Shown here: one piece after another, positions 13,905-19,860 of the stretch
How the letters are laid out: each line of letters starts with the position of its first letter
Numbering within the stretch: the stretch's first letter is position 1
Assembly: GCF_001186125.1 (NCBI RefSeq)
Contig: NW_014040539.1
Span: 172,945 to 195,697 of the forward strand
Source of the DNA: Sphaeroforma arctica JP610
Lineage: Eukaryota > Opisthokonta > Ichthyosporea > Ichthyophonida
Direction of reading: 5' to 3'
Length of the DNA: 22,753 nucleotides
Program-made: the position numbers and the translations under genes
The notes under the pieces: model-generated
The model's database searches: none
What the model was told of the DNA's origin: nothing
What the model saw: only the letters and a program-made list of their open reading frames with translations

Positions 13905-14338
13905 TTCACATCGAATACATACTTTAGCTCGGTGTAATCGAAGTAAAGCCACACACACAATAATATACATATGCGTATATACATATACATATCAGAACCT
14001 CTTATTTGCCATCAAAAACAAAGACATGCTATGGCTGTGATACCTTGTCCGGCACACAGCTCAACTCAGACACGAACACTCACATGAGGGTATATGCACA
14101 CAGAAAAATACACACCCGCATATCTAGATACATATATCAGAAGCTCATATATACCGACACAAGCAAACGTATGTGAGGAGTGATCTGAATGACTTACCTT
14201 GTCCGATACTGACCATAACTCAGACACAGACACTCACATGAGGGTATCAACACACACACATAAAAAGAATACATACCGGCACATCTAGATACATATATAT
14301 ATATATATATACATACAAATATACATATACATATACAT

Positions 14339-14383
<45 letters not shown>

Positions 14384-17300
14384 CATATATATATATACAT
14401 ATATATATATACCGTCACAAGCAAACGTACGTGATGAGTGACTTGTGTGACCTACCTTGTCCGGCATTGACCCCAACTCAGACGTTGTCTTCTTGGCGCC
14501 ATAGTGCGCAGTACTTGCGGTACTGGCCGCAGCCGTGGCACGCCTTGGCGTAGCACTGTTGATGTGGTGGGGTTGTTCGTAGCCATTCACACGCTCTTCA
14601 TGTCCTGCCATCGCCGCTACATAAGTGTGTGTTTGTATACATGGAGAGATGCAATGGGTGTAAGTAATCGCGAACGTGATTAGATACATATGCGTGTGTC
14701 TGTGCCGTCTGACGTTGTGTGGCTTTGTATATGTGTGTATGTGGTTGGGGTATGACTGGATGACCCCCTGTTGATCTGCGCGTGGCAATACACAGGTTGT
14801 ATATATACGTGAACAGATGCATGCATATGCATGTAAGTTAGCGAATGTATCGCATGTTAGCGAAGTTTCATATATATGCATGGGTGTGTATCGTCCCATA
14901 TGGCTATACGAGCAAGCGTATACTACCAGTACAGCCGATATCCAGCCGCTCTAAATGTTCCGTAAGTAAGCCAATATCTTAAAAGTACAACTGTCCGCGG
15001 TTAAAGCAGCCCACGTTGGTGCTCCTATGTCATATCCTCTCTTCCCAACTGCCCCCAGGCCTCCCACTAACCGTGCTAGTGGGATACAGTACCGATCCAT
15101 CAACGACGAGTGTGTGGTGTATCTACTATACAAGTATAACTAGTATAATATGTATACACGTGTACAAGTATTCAAGTATACGCGTATGTATAACTAAATA
15201 TACGCGTATGAGGCGAACGTCTTACCACTTAATGCCTGTGAATACCTCCTTATTCGTCGGTGAAGCATAAGATACAAATGCACCGAGAAAGTAACGATAC
15301 ACAGGCGAAGTAAGCCTCGCCAGCTCAGGGGAGAGTAACGGAACACAAGAACACGTTAACGGACAGATACGTATACATGATATAAGCACATCACACAAGA
15401 ACACGTTAACGGACAGATACGTATACATAACATAAGCACATCACGCAAGAAAACGTTAATGGACAGATACGTATACATAATATAAGCACATCACATAAGA
15501 ACACGTTAACGGACAGGTACGTACACATAACATAAGCACATCACACAAGAACACGATAACGGACAGATACGTATACATAACATAGGCACATCACACAAGA
15601 ACACGTTAACGGACAGATACGTACACATAACATAAGCACATCACACAAGAACACGTTAACGGACAGATACGTATACATGACATAGGCACATCACACAAGA
15701 ACACGTTAACAGACATATACGTATACATAACATAAGCACATCACACAAGAACACGTTAACGGACAGATACGTATACATGACATAGGCACATCACACAAGA
15801 ACACGTTAACGGACAGATACGTATACCTAACATAAGCACATCACACAAGAACACGTTAACGGACAGATACGTACACATAATATAAGCACACCACACAAGA
15901 ACACGCTAACGGACAGATACGTATACATAACATAAGCACATCTTACCAGCCTCCTCCTGTGAGTACAGCGGTACACGACAGGTACCCTGCTGAGTCTGCA
16001 ACAATACATCTGCTTGAAGGGGAAGCGAACGTAAAAGTGTCAGTAGGTCGTTGTGAGTGCTTTTTGGGCGTGCGCACACACTATGTACGACTATATTCAG
16101 TCAAAATACACCCAATACGTTTGCAAGGCATTAGTAGGCATCTACGCCCATTGACCGTACCCATACAACGAATAGGCCAGCTGCTATATACGAATAAACG
16201 TAATACAAGTTCCATCAGTAGGTCTATTGGAAGCACGTGTACACTCAGTATGATAAAACTGTAAGTACGGGTACAGCCACTGCGCACATGCTGGAGACAT
16301 CTGCACCCCATGCCTCTACTAAGCAGGTTCAAATAACCTTGTACGCATGCGTGCAATACTGCTCCATATGGCATGTCTGGGCGTACTATGGGATACACGC
16401 AATGTATGTGCTTGGTATACGCGCGATCGACTACATACTCATGTTACAAATAATACTTATAACACGTGCTTTTATATGGCATGTAGATATGAACAAGTTC
16501 ACACAACAGGGTATGTACCTGATGCACCTGTGCGTGCAGGTATACGTATACTGAAAACAATAAATATAACATGTGCTTTATATGGCATGTAGATATGAGC
16601 ATGTTCACACAACAACGTATGTACCTGATGTGCCTATGCGTGCAGGTACACGTCTACTGAAATCAATAAATATAACATGTGCTTTTATATGCCATGTAGA
16701 TATGAGCATGTTCACACAACAGGGTATGTACCTGATGTGCCTGTGCGTGTAGGTATACCCGAGTAGGTAGCGGGCTGAGTCCGCACATTCGTAGGCGCAC
16801 GCTCACCCAGTGCATCTGCGGCGAAAACAACCGATCGAAACCGTAATACAGGTCAGAAAAAGAGCGTAAGGTCAAGTCCCGATATAGTGTGTAAGAAATG
16901 GTATAGAGGTAATGAAAGGTTGAGTATAAACACGTGATCTACTGTGTGAGTATTGTATTGGAGTGGCAGTTGGTAGCAAGTAACGTAAATGTACTGTGAA
17001 GATATGGTATACATAGAGATAATCACAGGGCGAGTATAAACGACCGATACATTGTGTGAGTGATGGAATGGAGGTACTTAACGGATGAGTATAGAGAATC
17101 CACTCCGTGCAAGAAATATAATAAAGGCAGGCAAAGGGTGTGTTAACTTTAGTGATATAAAGCCAACCGTGAATGCAGAGACAACCTCGTCAGTACATAC
17201 TTTTGTGTATATGTATATGTATATATATATATGATATTTGCGCGTGTGACAGAATGGAGCTGAAGGGTATAGTGTCTTGTACAGTTGACTGATAGTGCAT

Positions 17301-19423
17301 TGTGGAAAGGTTGGGTTGTGGAGTGTGTACTGTTCCGGATAACTCTTACCCCAGTGTCAGAGATTCAGACACAGATACTGACACCTGAAGGACAATATAT
17401 TTTACGTACACTCGCCAAAGAAAAGTATGTACCAAACAAGCTTTAAGGATCAGGCTGAAAGCGTGCTTGATGTATTTCTCTCATAACCTCAAACAAACTA
17501 CTTGCAATTCTCGATTCCGCCGATGGCATGACGCAACGTGACTGAGAATGAGTGAGAATACAGGTTCGTAGAATACAGCCTACGGTTCAATAACGTGACT
17601 GAGAATGAGTGAGAATACAGGTTCGTCGAATACAGCCCACGGGTCAATTGTATTCATGTGGGCGTTGAAGGGGCAAGTGCTGTTTTATACCGTGCACTTA
17701 CAGAGGTTTCGCACAAGTCTACTATAAGATTGCAAGAGAGCACTTACAGAGGTTTAGCACAAGTTTACTATAAGATTGCAAGAGAGCACTTCTATGAAGG
17801 GCTGTGAAAGGTTGCATATAAGTGCGTGCACCGGGAGGGCAAGAACGGATCTTCACCCACTGTATATGCATTTGTATGTATGTATGTAAGTATGTATGTA
17901 TGTATGTATGTATGTATGTATGTATGTATGTATGTAGGTATGTATGCATGAATGTATGTATGTATGTATGTATGCACGTATGGATGTATGTATGTATGTA
18001 CTCTAGACTTGCAAATGATACTCGAGAGCTGTGAACTGTTGATCATCGGAACATACCAGATGAAAGAAAGAGAACTTAGGATGCAGTGTTAATGTTGCAG
18101 ATGCCTATTAACATCCGAAATAGATACTGTGTGCTTAATCATTCGAATATATCACACAGTGACGAATTCTGCTGAGAATAGTAGATACTTACTTTGGTAA
18201 GGTTGATTCATATCAACAGTTGAGATGGATAATATCCAGGCAGAGATTACGGTCTGTATCACGCTTAAACTATCGCATACAGCAAGTGACGTGATAGTGA
18301 CAACATAGACTACCCGGAATAAACACAGGTTGAGATCTGTCCGAGCGGATATACACAGCCGTAGATCCGCCCATATATATATATATAATCAAATAGATCA
18401 TTGGTTCGAATAGGCATTGAAATAGCGTATACATACAAGTACAATAAATGAAGGCTAGTCAAGGAATGTACTGTTACCAAACAAAACGATTACCACAAAC
18501 AAAATAAAGGGTATGCTGGGTCCTACGAGACATAGTTATCATCAGACAAGGCGAATTTTAAACCACGTACAGGAGTGTAAAAAGTGATACATGCACACAT
18601 TCCGAAAAGAAGCCCTTGTTGTCTCCCGAAAGGCTTCTTGGTAACGCCACACAGACACTGCAATTGAATTGCACGTACACACGTATATATATATATATAT
18701 ATAGCAGAGATCGCTATGTCGATAAGTCAAAGCACTCACAATCTTACGTCGACCGACGAATGCGTGCCACATTGACATGGTCTCGCATACAAACATAGCT
18801 ATTGGATCGGAATAATCGTTTTATCGAATCTACGGTGTGACGATATTCTCAGACGAGTTTATATTTCCACGTGGATTGAAGTTTCTGGTATTGTTTTGTA
18901 TACAATACTGAAATATACTTATCGATGAAATTATCTGAATAAAGCTGTTCTCATATCCGTATAGTATCCAATATATTAAACCTTTTCATATAAATTAATG
19001 TCGTAAATAATACTGACTTGCTTATCGACCAAAATTGCGGTATGTAGATATCCATATACATCCTACGTATTAATATTGTATACTAACCGACATATATAAT
19101 GATCAAGTGTATGATACGAAGATGTCATTATATTTGTATACTAATACATAGAACCTTTTTGATACACATTAATGTTGTATACAATAGTGACTAACCGATT
19201 GAGCCGACCTAGGTATAAAGATATTATACAAACTAATTGATTACATAACTTTCAATTCGATAAATATTTCCAATACATATCAATATCGTATTGACAGAAC
19301 TAACTTACTTATAACGCGATTCTTGATGATGCTTGAATCCACATCTTTCGGACGCGTGTAGGTGCGTATGCGGGTGGGAGTCGCGTTCTCCTCCTGGTGT
19401 TGGAATGCTGGATAGCGTGACAT
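68..19423 (-). CDS. Multi-exon coiled-coil protein gene (19 candidate exons, 3' end off window)
   Basis: This entry spans the whole gene model; exons are listed separately. Exons were found as minus-strand stretches of GC-richer, Q/E/K/R-rich coding sequence bounded by AG acceptors and GT donors. Every junction agrees in phase, and the joined frame is 715 codons without a stop. Translation starts at 19423 (MSRYPAF...). About 90 residues of Thr/Ala/Pro-containing low-complexity N-terminus precede a nearly continuous coiled coil. There is no transmembrane stretch and no catalytic motif. By analogy with other long coiled-coil proteins it is probably a structural, cytoskeletal or tethering protein, but that is inference and I recognise no orthologue. 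Many donors are weak or variable (GTATGG, GTGTCT, GTGTGT, GTAGGT, GTACCT). Several exons are tandem partial copies of the exon before them. No stop codon is reached before base 1, so the gene continues leftwards out of the window. Confidence 0.8.
222..300. repeat. CA/TA/TAGA microsatellite
   Basis: CA, TA and TAGA runs in the intron after exon 18. Confidence 0.9.
350..778 (-). CDS. Coiled-coil gene exon 18 (Cys/Tyr heptad-repeat exon)
   Basis: The acceptor CTATTTTTAG precedes [20 protein letters not shown] and a run of perfect heptads (for example [42 protein letters not shown]), ending ETRQQYEK at a GTATGTTT donor. It is 143 codons, phase 0/0, the longest exon here. Cys occupies residues 22, 29, 36, 71, 78, 85, 99, 106 and 113, all in one heptad position. 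Tyr occupies 46, 53, 60, 67, 81, 109 and 116, all in the other core position. A 21-bp periodicity is visible in the DNA (TACGT.TCC.G..CTGCTTG type). Internal heptad expansion is the likely origin. Confidence 0.88.
945..1130. repeat. 25-bp minisatellite with internal dyad, about 6-7 copies
   Basis: The unit is GTAGGTACACCTAC followed by a CA run, period 25 bp (for example 971, 996, 1021). GTAGGT and ACCTAC are reverse complements of each other two bases apart, so each unit is a small dyad. It lies in the intron between exons 17 and 18. Confidence 0.9.
1184..1249 (-). CDS. Duplicated mini-exon 17
   Basis: Same structure as exon 16: [20 protein letters not shown] then QQ, GTATGG donor, NAGNAG acceptor, phase 0/0. 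It differs from exon 16 at about two bases. It joins in frame to exon 18 with exon 16 either present or absent. Confidence 0.68.
1317..1382 (-). CDS. Duplicated mini-exon 16
   Basis: Encodes [20 protein letters not shown] then QQ, with a GTATGG donor, phase 0/0. The acceptor side reads GTAGGCAGCAG. The two final AGs form a NAGNAG site, so the exon can be 66 bp (22 codons) or 63 bp (21 codons, exactly three heptads). It is a near-identical neighbour of exon 17, offset by 133 bp, and a slightly more diverged copy of the end of exon 15. Confidence 0.7.
1450..1659 (-). CDS. Coiled-coil gene exon 15 (parent of exons 16 and 17)
   Basis: A pyrimidine-rich acceptor (CATCCCAACCCAG) precedes [20 protein letters not shown], then [40 protein letters not shown] and [10 protein letters not shown], to a GTATGG donor. 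It is 70 codons (ten heptads), phase 0/0. Its last 22 codons, donor and following intron are repeated twice immediately downstream. Confidence 0.85.
2326..2760. repeat. 26-bp minisatellite, about 17 copies
   Basis: The unit is AAACACACAGTCACAATAAA plus CATATG, with a few shortened units. It runs almost to the exon 14 donor. From 1700 to 2325 there is unremarkable AT-rich intron with short TA runs. Confidence 0.93.
2806..2934 (-). CDS. Coiled-coil gene exon 14
   Basis: The acceptor ACCCCTGTAG precedes [20 protein letters not shown], continuing [20 protein letters not shown] and QQQ to a GTATTC donor. It is 43 codons, phase 0/0. Its downstream intron opens directly into the 26-bp minisatellite at 2326-2760. 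Confidence 0.83.
3035..3260. repeat. TA/CATA/CA compound microsatellite in the intron after exon 13
   Basis: Runs of TA, ACAT and CA fill most of the 370-bp intron between exons 13 and 14. All long frames here are repeat shadows. Confidence 0.92.
3305..3389 (-). CDS. Coiled-coil gene exon 13
   Basis: The acceptor ATGACTAG precedes one base, then [20 protein letters not shown] and QAQDKLAM to a GTATGC donor. The 85 bp enter in phase 2 and leave in phase 0, which links exons 12 and 14 exactly. It is Gln/Ala-rich coiled coil. Confidence 0.8.
3955..4012 (-). pseudogene. Probable decayed copy of part of exon 12
   Basis: A core of 16 identical bases (TAGGCTCCCGCAACCT at 3979-3994) plus nearby CT.CTCGA matches exon 12 at 4342-4357 and onward. 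In the sense frame the core gives VAGAY, as in exon 12, but a stop lies just before it. It lies downstream of its parent, like the other copies. Confidence 0.5.
4078..4245. repeat. TA/CA/GATA compound microsatellite
   Basis: Alternating TA and CA runs with TAGATA units close to the 5' end of the intron after exon 12. Similar runs lie at 3500-3675. Confidence 0.92.
4285..4410 (-). CDS. Coiled-coil gene exon 12
   Basis: The acceptor CTTTACTCAG precedes one base of a split codon and [19 protein letters not shown], then [20 protein letters not shown] and NK. It ends in CG before a GTATAA donor (phase 2), completed to Arg by exon 13. It is 126 bp, phase 2/2. The 235 bp upstream of the acceptor are three 78-bp repeats that stay open in the same frame. 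Confidence 0.8.
4417..4654. repeat. 78-bp minisatellite abutting the exon 12 acceptor, three copies
   Basis: Units start at 4417, 4495 and 4573, exactly 78 bp apart, with a partial fourth at 4651. Each carries AAAGTCTCTCG, AACCCGGTT and GGAGTGAGGTAGGTGTA. In sense orientation each unit includes a CTTTGCTTG segment at the place where copy one has the real acceptor CTTTACTCAG. From 4660 to 5020 there is unremarkable intron. Confidence 0.93.
5031..5265. repeat. 49-bp minisatellite, five copies
   Basis: The unit is CATATGTTGGGTGTGTTATA, AGATATCCTATCTGACATAT and ACTGTGTCA. Copy starts are at 5031, 5080, 5129, 5169 (shortened) and 5218. Confidence 0.92.
5352..5528. repeat. Diverged ~40-60-bp repeats
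   Basis: The phrases TATGATACAAATATATACTA, CTATGA(A/G)C and GTAACCACA recur about four times with irregular spacing. They lie in the intron between exons 11 and 12. Confidence 0.7.
5739..5800 (-). pseudogene. Decayed third copy of the exon 10 tail
   Basis: In the sense direction it matches exon 11 over TGAAAA(C/T)ATA, a GAGA..TGCGCACA block and AGATGTGTTCT including the donor. It has in-frame stops in the coiled-coil frame and many C-to-T type differences. Like exon 11 it lies downstream of the parent in transcription. It reads as an older copy that failed to stay an exon. Confidence 0.6.
5981..6040 (-). CDS. Candidate duplicated exon 11 (phase-2 cassette)
   Basis: Encodes [19 protein letters not shown] plus split codons on both sides. 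It is a near-copy of the tail of exon 10 ([19 protein letters not shown]). Its acceptor AAAG and donor GTGTTC give phase 2 in and phase 2 out over 60 bp, so it can be included or skipped without shifting the frame. Homology to exon 10 extends a few codons upstream of the acceptor (HCES versus HLES), so the acceptor AG derives from the exon's own Ser codon. Confidence 0.6.
6058..6245. repeat. 44-46-bp minisatellite filling the intron between exons 10 and 11
   Basis: Four copies of AACATGCACTCAGGCATACA with CACATACACATACATATA, starting near 6061, 6105, 6151 and 6197. It occupies nearly the entire 211-bp intron. Confidence 0.9.
6252..6418 (-). CDS. Coiled-coil gene exon 10 (parent of a duplicated tail)
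   Basis: The acceptor GTGCACGTAG precedes [20 protein letters not shown], continuing [20 protein letters not shown] and [15 protein letters not shown]. The donor is read as GTGTCT, two bases after the GAG codon, leaving phase 2. This choice matches the homologous donor of exon 11 (GTGTTC) and the phase of exon 12. A GTGTGT donor directly after GAG would give phase 0 and break the frame. Its last ~60 bp are duplicated at 5981-6040 and, decayed, at 5739-5800. Confidence 0.8.
6425..7050. repeat. 56-bp minisatellite, about 11 copies
   Basis: The unit is AGTATGGGTTGTCCAGGTTA, AACGCATACAGGAAGTAAT and CGTAATTTACAGAAGTA, with a period of 56 bp in the central copies and diverged copies at both ends. 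It begins within about 10 bp of the exon 10 acceptor. Confidence 0.93.
7440..7555. repeat. TA/CATA microsatellite
   Basis: TA and ATAC runs in the intron between exons 9 and 10. A ~32-bp phrase (ATACATATCAATCATAT) also repeats three times at 7740-7825. From 7051 to 7439 there is unremarkable intron. Confidence 0.9.
7881..7961 (-). CDS. Coiled-coil gene exon 9
   Basis: The acceptor GGGTTGCAG precedes [20 protein letters not shown], continuing EQSNKVQ to a GTGTGT donor. It is 27 codons, phase 0/0. It stands between a 2-kb upstream intron and a downstream intron dominated by a 56-bp minisatellite. Confidence 0.82.
7962..10013 (-). other. Intron between exons 8 and 9 (2 kb)
   Basis: Contains TA runs (8066-8084, 8505-8532), four ~31-bp repeats (9266-9395) and otherwise unique sequence. 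The segment 8300-8450 has a short non-repetitive minus-strand frame ([19 protein letters not shown]), which I cannot link to the gene. From 8600 to 9200 and 9400 to 9990 I see nothing that I can support. Confidence 0.55.
9266..9395. repeat. ~31-bp minisatellite, four copies
   Basis: The unit is built from GTATATGTCTGTGTACATAC and ATAGTTAAG. Offsets are 30-31 bp. Confidence 0.8.
10014..10112 (-). CDS. Coiled-coil gene exon 8
   Basis: Encodes [20 protein letters not shown] then [13 protein letters not shown], 33 codons. The acceptor region reads ATAATAGAG, so two AGs lie two bases apart; the first one gives phase 0. The donor was taken as GGT|GTGTGT because that keeps phase 0 with exon 9. A donor two bases earlier (GAAG|GTGTGT) would break the frame. 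Confidence 0.72.
10340..10635. repeat. TA/CATA/CA compound microsatellite
   Basis: AT-rich runs with ACAC, ATAC and CATC units in the intron between exons 7 and 8. Long apparent ORFs on both strands here are repeat artefacts. Confidence 0.92.
10687..10791 (-). CDS. Coiled-coil gene exon 7
   Basis: The acceptor ATATGTGCAG precedes [20 protein letters not shown], continuing [15 protein letters not shown] to a GTAGGT donor. It has 35 codons (exactly five heptads), phase 0/0. Leucines and valines fall in a/d spacing. Confidence 0.83.
11120..11640. repeat. 43-bp minisatellite, about 12 copies, with a 20-N gap
   Basis: The unit is TTTATAGTAGGTGATTGTAT, CACAATGCCAATT and A/G CAACGGA.. with a period of 43 bp. 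The run of Ns at 11562-11581 falls inside one unit, so the assembled copy number is doubtful. From 10793 to 11119 there is plain intron with short phrases (ACTCATCTGC) repeated three times. Confidence 0.92.
12105..12305. repeat. 68-bp minisatellite, three copies
   Basis: The unit contains ACACCAACAACACCCATATC, CACAAACTCAGATGCA and CTCCACAGCCACA. Offsets are exactly 68 bp. It lies in the intron after exon 6. From 11640 to 12100 there are loosely related CA-rich phrases (ACACTCTCGACAGCGGAA, ACACTCGACAGCAGAA) but no gene. Confidence 0.9.
12346..12438 (-). CDS. Coiled-coil gene exon 6
   Basis: A CACCACCACCACAG acceptor precedes [18 protein letters not shown], continuing [13 protein letters not shown] to a GTACCT donor. 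It is 31 codons, phase 0/0, strongly amphipathic and charged, typical of coiled coil. The downstream intron opens directly into a 68-bp tandem repeat (12105-12305), and the upstream intron end carries a 70-bp duplication. Confidence 0.85.
12457..12600. repeat. 70-bp tandem duplication upstream of exon 6
   Basis: GTGGCATAGACTGCACTTTA and the following 50 bp recur 70 bp later with few differences. It starts only ~20 bp from the exon 6 acceptor. Confidence 0.85.
12858..13212. repeat. 23-bp minisatellite, about 16 copies
   Basis: The unit is TATATACTAG(C/T)CAATGACAC plus TG and A or T, with the period 23 bp. It lies in the intron between exons 5 and 6. From 13213 to 13541 there is unremarkable intron. 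Confidence 0.93.
13542..13619 (-). CDS. Coiled-coil gene exon 5
   Basis: The acceptor CTACCTGCAG precedes [18 protein letters not shown], which continues EMIRIIDK to a GTGTGG donor. It is 26 codons, phase 0 at both ends. This is the start of the regular coiled coil, with hydrophobic residues spaced 3/4 (L, V, Y, M, I). Coding composition contrasts clearly with the surrounding AT-rich intron. Confidence 0.8.
13858..13902. repeat. TA dinucleotide run
   Basis: About 22 uninterrupted TA units in the intron between micro-exon 4 and exon 5. The rest of that intron (13620-14043) shows nothing else that I can name. Confidence 0.95.
14044..14064 (-). CDS. Candidate 21-bp micro-exon 4 (second copy of exon 2 tail)
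   Basis: Encodes LSCVPDK, phase 0 to phase 0, between TCTGAG and a GTATCA donor. Spacing from micro-exon 3 is 154 bp, and the intron sequence between the copies is shared (CATCTAGATACATATAT, GACACAAGCAAACGTA). With exon 2 it would give three successive seven-residue units ending in PDK or SDK. Use as a real exon is inferred from frame and splice signals only. Confidence 0.42.
14198..14218 (-). CDS. Candidate 21-bp micro-exon 3 (copy of exon 2 tail)
   Basis: Encodes LWSVSDK, phase 0 to phase 0, between TCTGAG (acceptor) and GTAAGT (donor). It is a diverged copy of the exon 2 end LGSMPDK. Homology continues into the flanking intron, where the phrase around CACTCACATGAGGGTAT is shared with the 14044 copy. 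The AG acceptor corresponds to the GAG codon before LGSMPDK inside exon 2. The frame stays open and one heptad is added. It could instead be a non-used pseudo-donor copy. Confidence 0.45.
14280..14412. repeat. TA/CA microsatellite between exon 2 and micro-exon 3
   Basis: Long TA and ATAC runs. The run interrupts otherwise homologous 150-190 bp repeats that carry copies of the exon 2 tail. Confidence 0.9.
14456..14616 (-). CDS. Coiled-coil gene exon 2 (low-complexity linker)
   Basis: Acceptor TTATGTAG ends at 14617. Two bases complete a Thr codon, then the exon encodes [18 protein letters not shown], an Ala/Thr/Ser-rich stretch, and finally [13 protein letters not shown] before a GTAGGT donor in phase 0. 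The phase-1 entry fits exon 1 exactly. The ATG at 14611-14609 could be an alternative start if exon 1 were skipped. The last 21 bases (LGSMPDK), together with donor-side intron sequence, recur twice downstream as exons 3 and 4. Confidence 0.75.
15335..15945. repeat. 50-bp minisatellite, about 12 copies
   Basis: The unit contains ACAAGAACACGTTAACGGAC, AGATACGTATACATAA and CATAAGCACATCAC. Copies are offset exactly 50 bp and differ by a few bases. Each unit carries the palindromes GTTAAC and TACGTA. It lies inside intron 1. Confidence 0.92.
16455..16760. repeat. ~107-bp tandem repeat, three copies
   Basis: Each copy starts TATAAC(A)CGTGCTTT or TATAACATGTGCTTT, then TATGGCATGTAGATATGA, then GGTATGTACCTGATG. 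Copy starts lie near 16461, 16568 and 16674. It lies inside intron 1. Confidence 0.85.
17530..17645. repeat. 57-bp tandem duplication
   Basis: AACGTGACTGAGAATGAGTG and following bases through CGAATACAGCC are repeated 57 bp later, with few substitutions. It lies inside intron 1. Confidence 0.8.
17697..17790. repeat. 46-bp tandem duplication
   Basis: CACTTACAGAGGTTT(C/A)GCAC and the following ATAAGATTGCAAGAGAG occur twice, offset 46 bp, with a partial third start. It lies inside intron 1. Confidence 0.8.
17860..18000. repeat. TATG/TGTA tetranucleotide microsatellite
   Basis: Nearly uninterrupted TATG units on the plus strand, with a few substitutions (AGTATG, ATGCATG, GCACG). It lies in intron 1. 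Confidence 0.9.
19309..19423 (-). CDS. Coiled-coil gene exon 1 (start codon, N-terminus)
   Basis: The ATG at 19423-19421 opens [19 protein letters not shown] and continues through [19 protein letters not shown]. It ends in phase 1 at a strong GTAAGT donor (19308-19303). The 115 bp read as 38 codons plus one base, which completes a Thr codon with the first two bases of exon 2. The segment is basic and Thr/Arg-rich, unlike the coiled coil that follows. The preferred start is the first ATG with a coding-like downstream frame and matching phase. A further 5' UTR exon cannot be excluded. The next exon lies 4.7 kb away, across the largest intron of the gene. Confidence 0.65.
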
Positions 19424-19826
19424 TGCTCTCGAGCTGAATCTATGTATGTGCGCAGCGTATTCTCACCCATGAGCTCTCAACGTTCAATCTATATGTATGA
19501 CTGTATATGCATGGGTGTATATGTGTATTATATACTGTTGACCAGTGAGTTGAATGGTCGTTGTAAGGTATGCCTCTAATGTAATATATAAATAGCACTC
19601 ATTGATTGAGCGAGTGGCAGAGGCAAATGATATATTTTTATAACCTCATGTAAATAATAGACACTAGCAGTCACGGAATTCCGTTGCAAAAAGTTGTGCC
19701 TTCCCGCCAAAATCTTTCAATCAGACTGCATCTGTTGTACCCGAGTCAGGGTTGTTGGCTTTTTTAAAAGCGTTGAAAATACGTTAAAAAATCAAACGCT
19801 GTATATACATACATACTTCAAAAAAG

Positions 19827-19860
19827 AACGTATTTGACGGGTTTGGCTTTCAAATACGTT
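19827..19860. repeat. Perfect 10-bp inverted repeat with 14-bp loop
   Basis: AACGTATTTG at 19827-19836 is mirrored by CAAATACGTT at 19851-19860, extendable by three more pairs if one G-T wobble is allowed. It sits within a degenerate tandem repeat (19761-19915) where phrases like CGTTAAAAA(A)TCAAA and CTGTA recur about 90 bp apart. It lies about 400 bp upstream of the coiled-coil start codon. Confidence 0.7.

Larger units (their letters stand above)
14617..19308 (-). other. Intron 1 of the coiled-coil gene (4.7 kb)
   Basis: Runs from GTAAGT (19308) to TTATGTAG (14617). It holds a 50-bp array, a 107-bp array, two small duplications and a TATG tetranucleotide run, listed separately. From 16860 to 17160 there are loose, strongly diverged repeats (GAGTATAAAC..., GTGTGAGT). 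Stretches 14640-15330, 15950-16450 and 18001-19300 show no coding or structural signal that I can support. Because exons 1 and 2 match in phase directly, no extra exon is required. Confidence 0.6.

Noticed and set aside
18395-18420. GGTTCGAAT, resembling a tRNA B box
   Set aside because: No matching A box upstream and no acceptor or anticodon stem can be folded.
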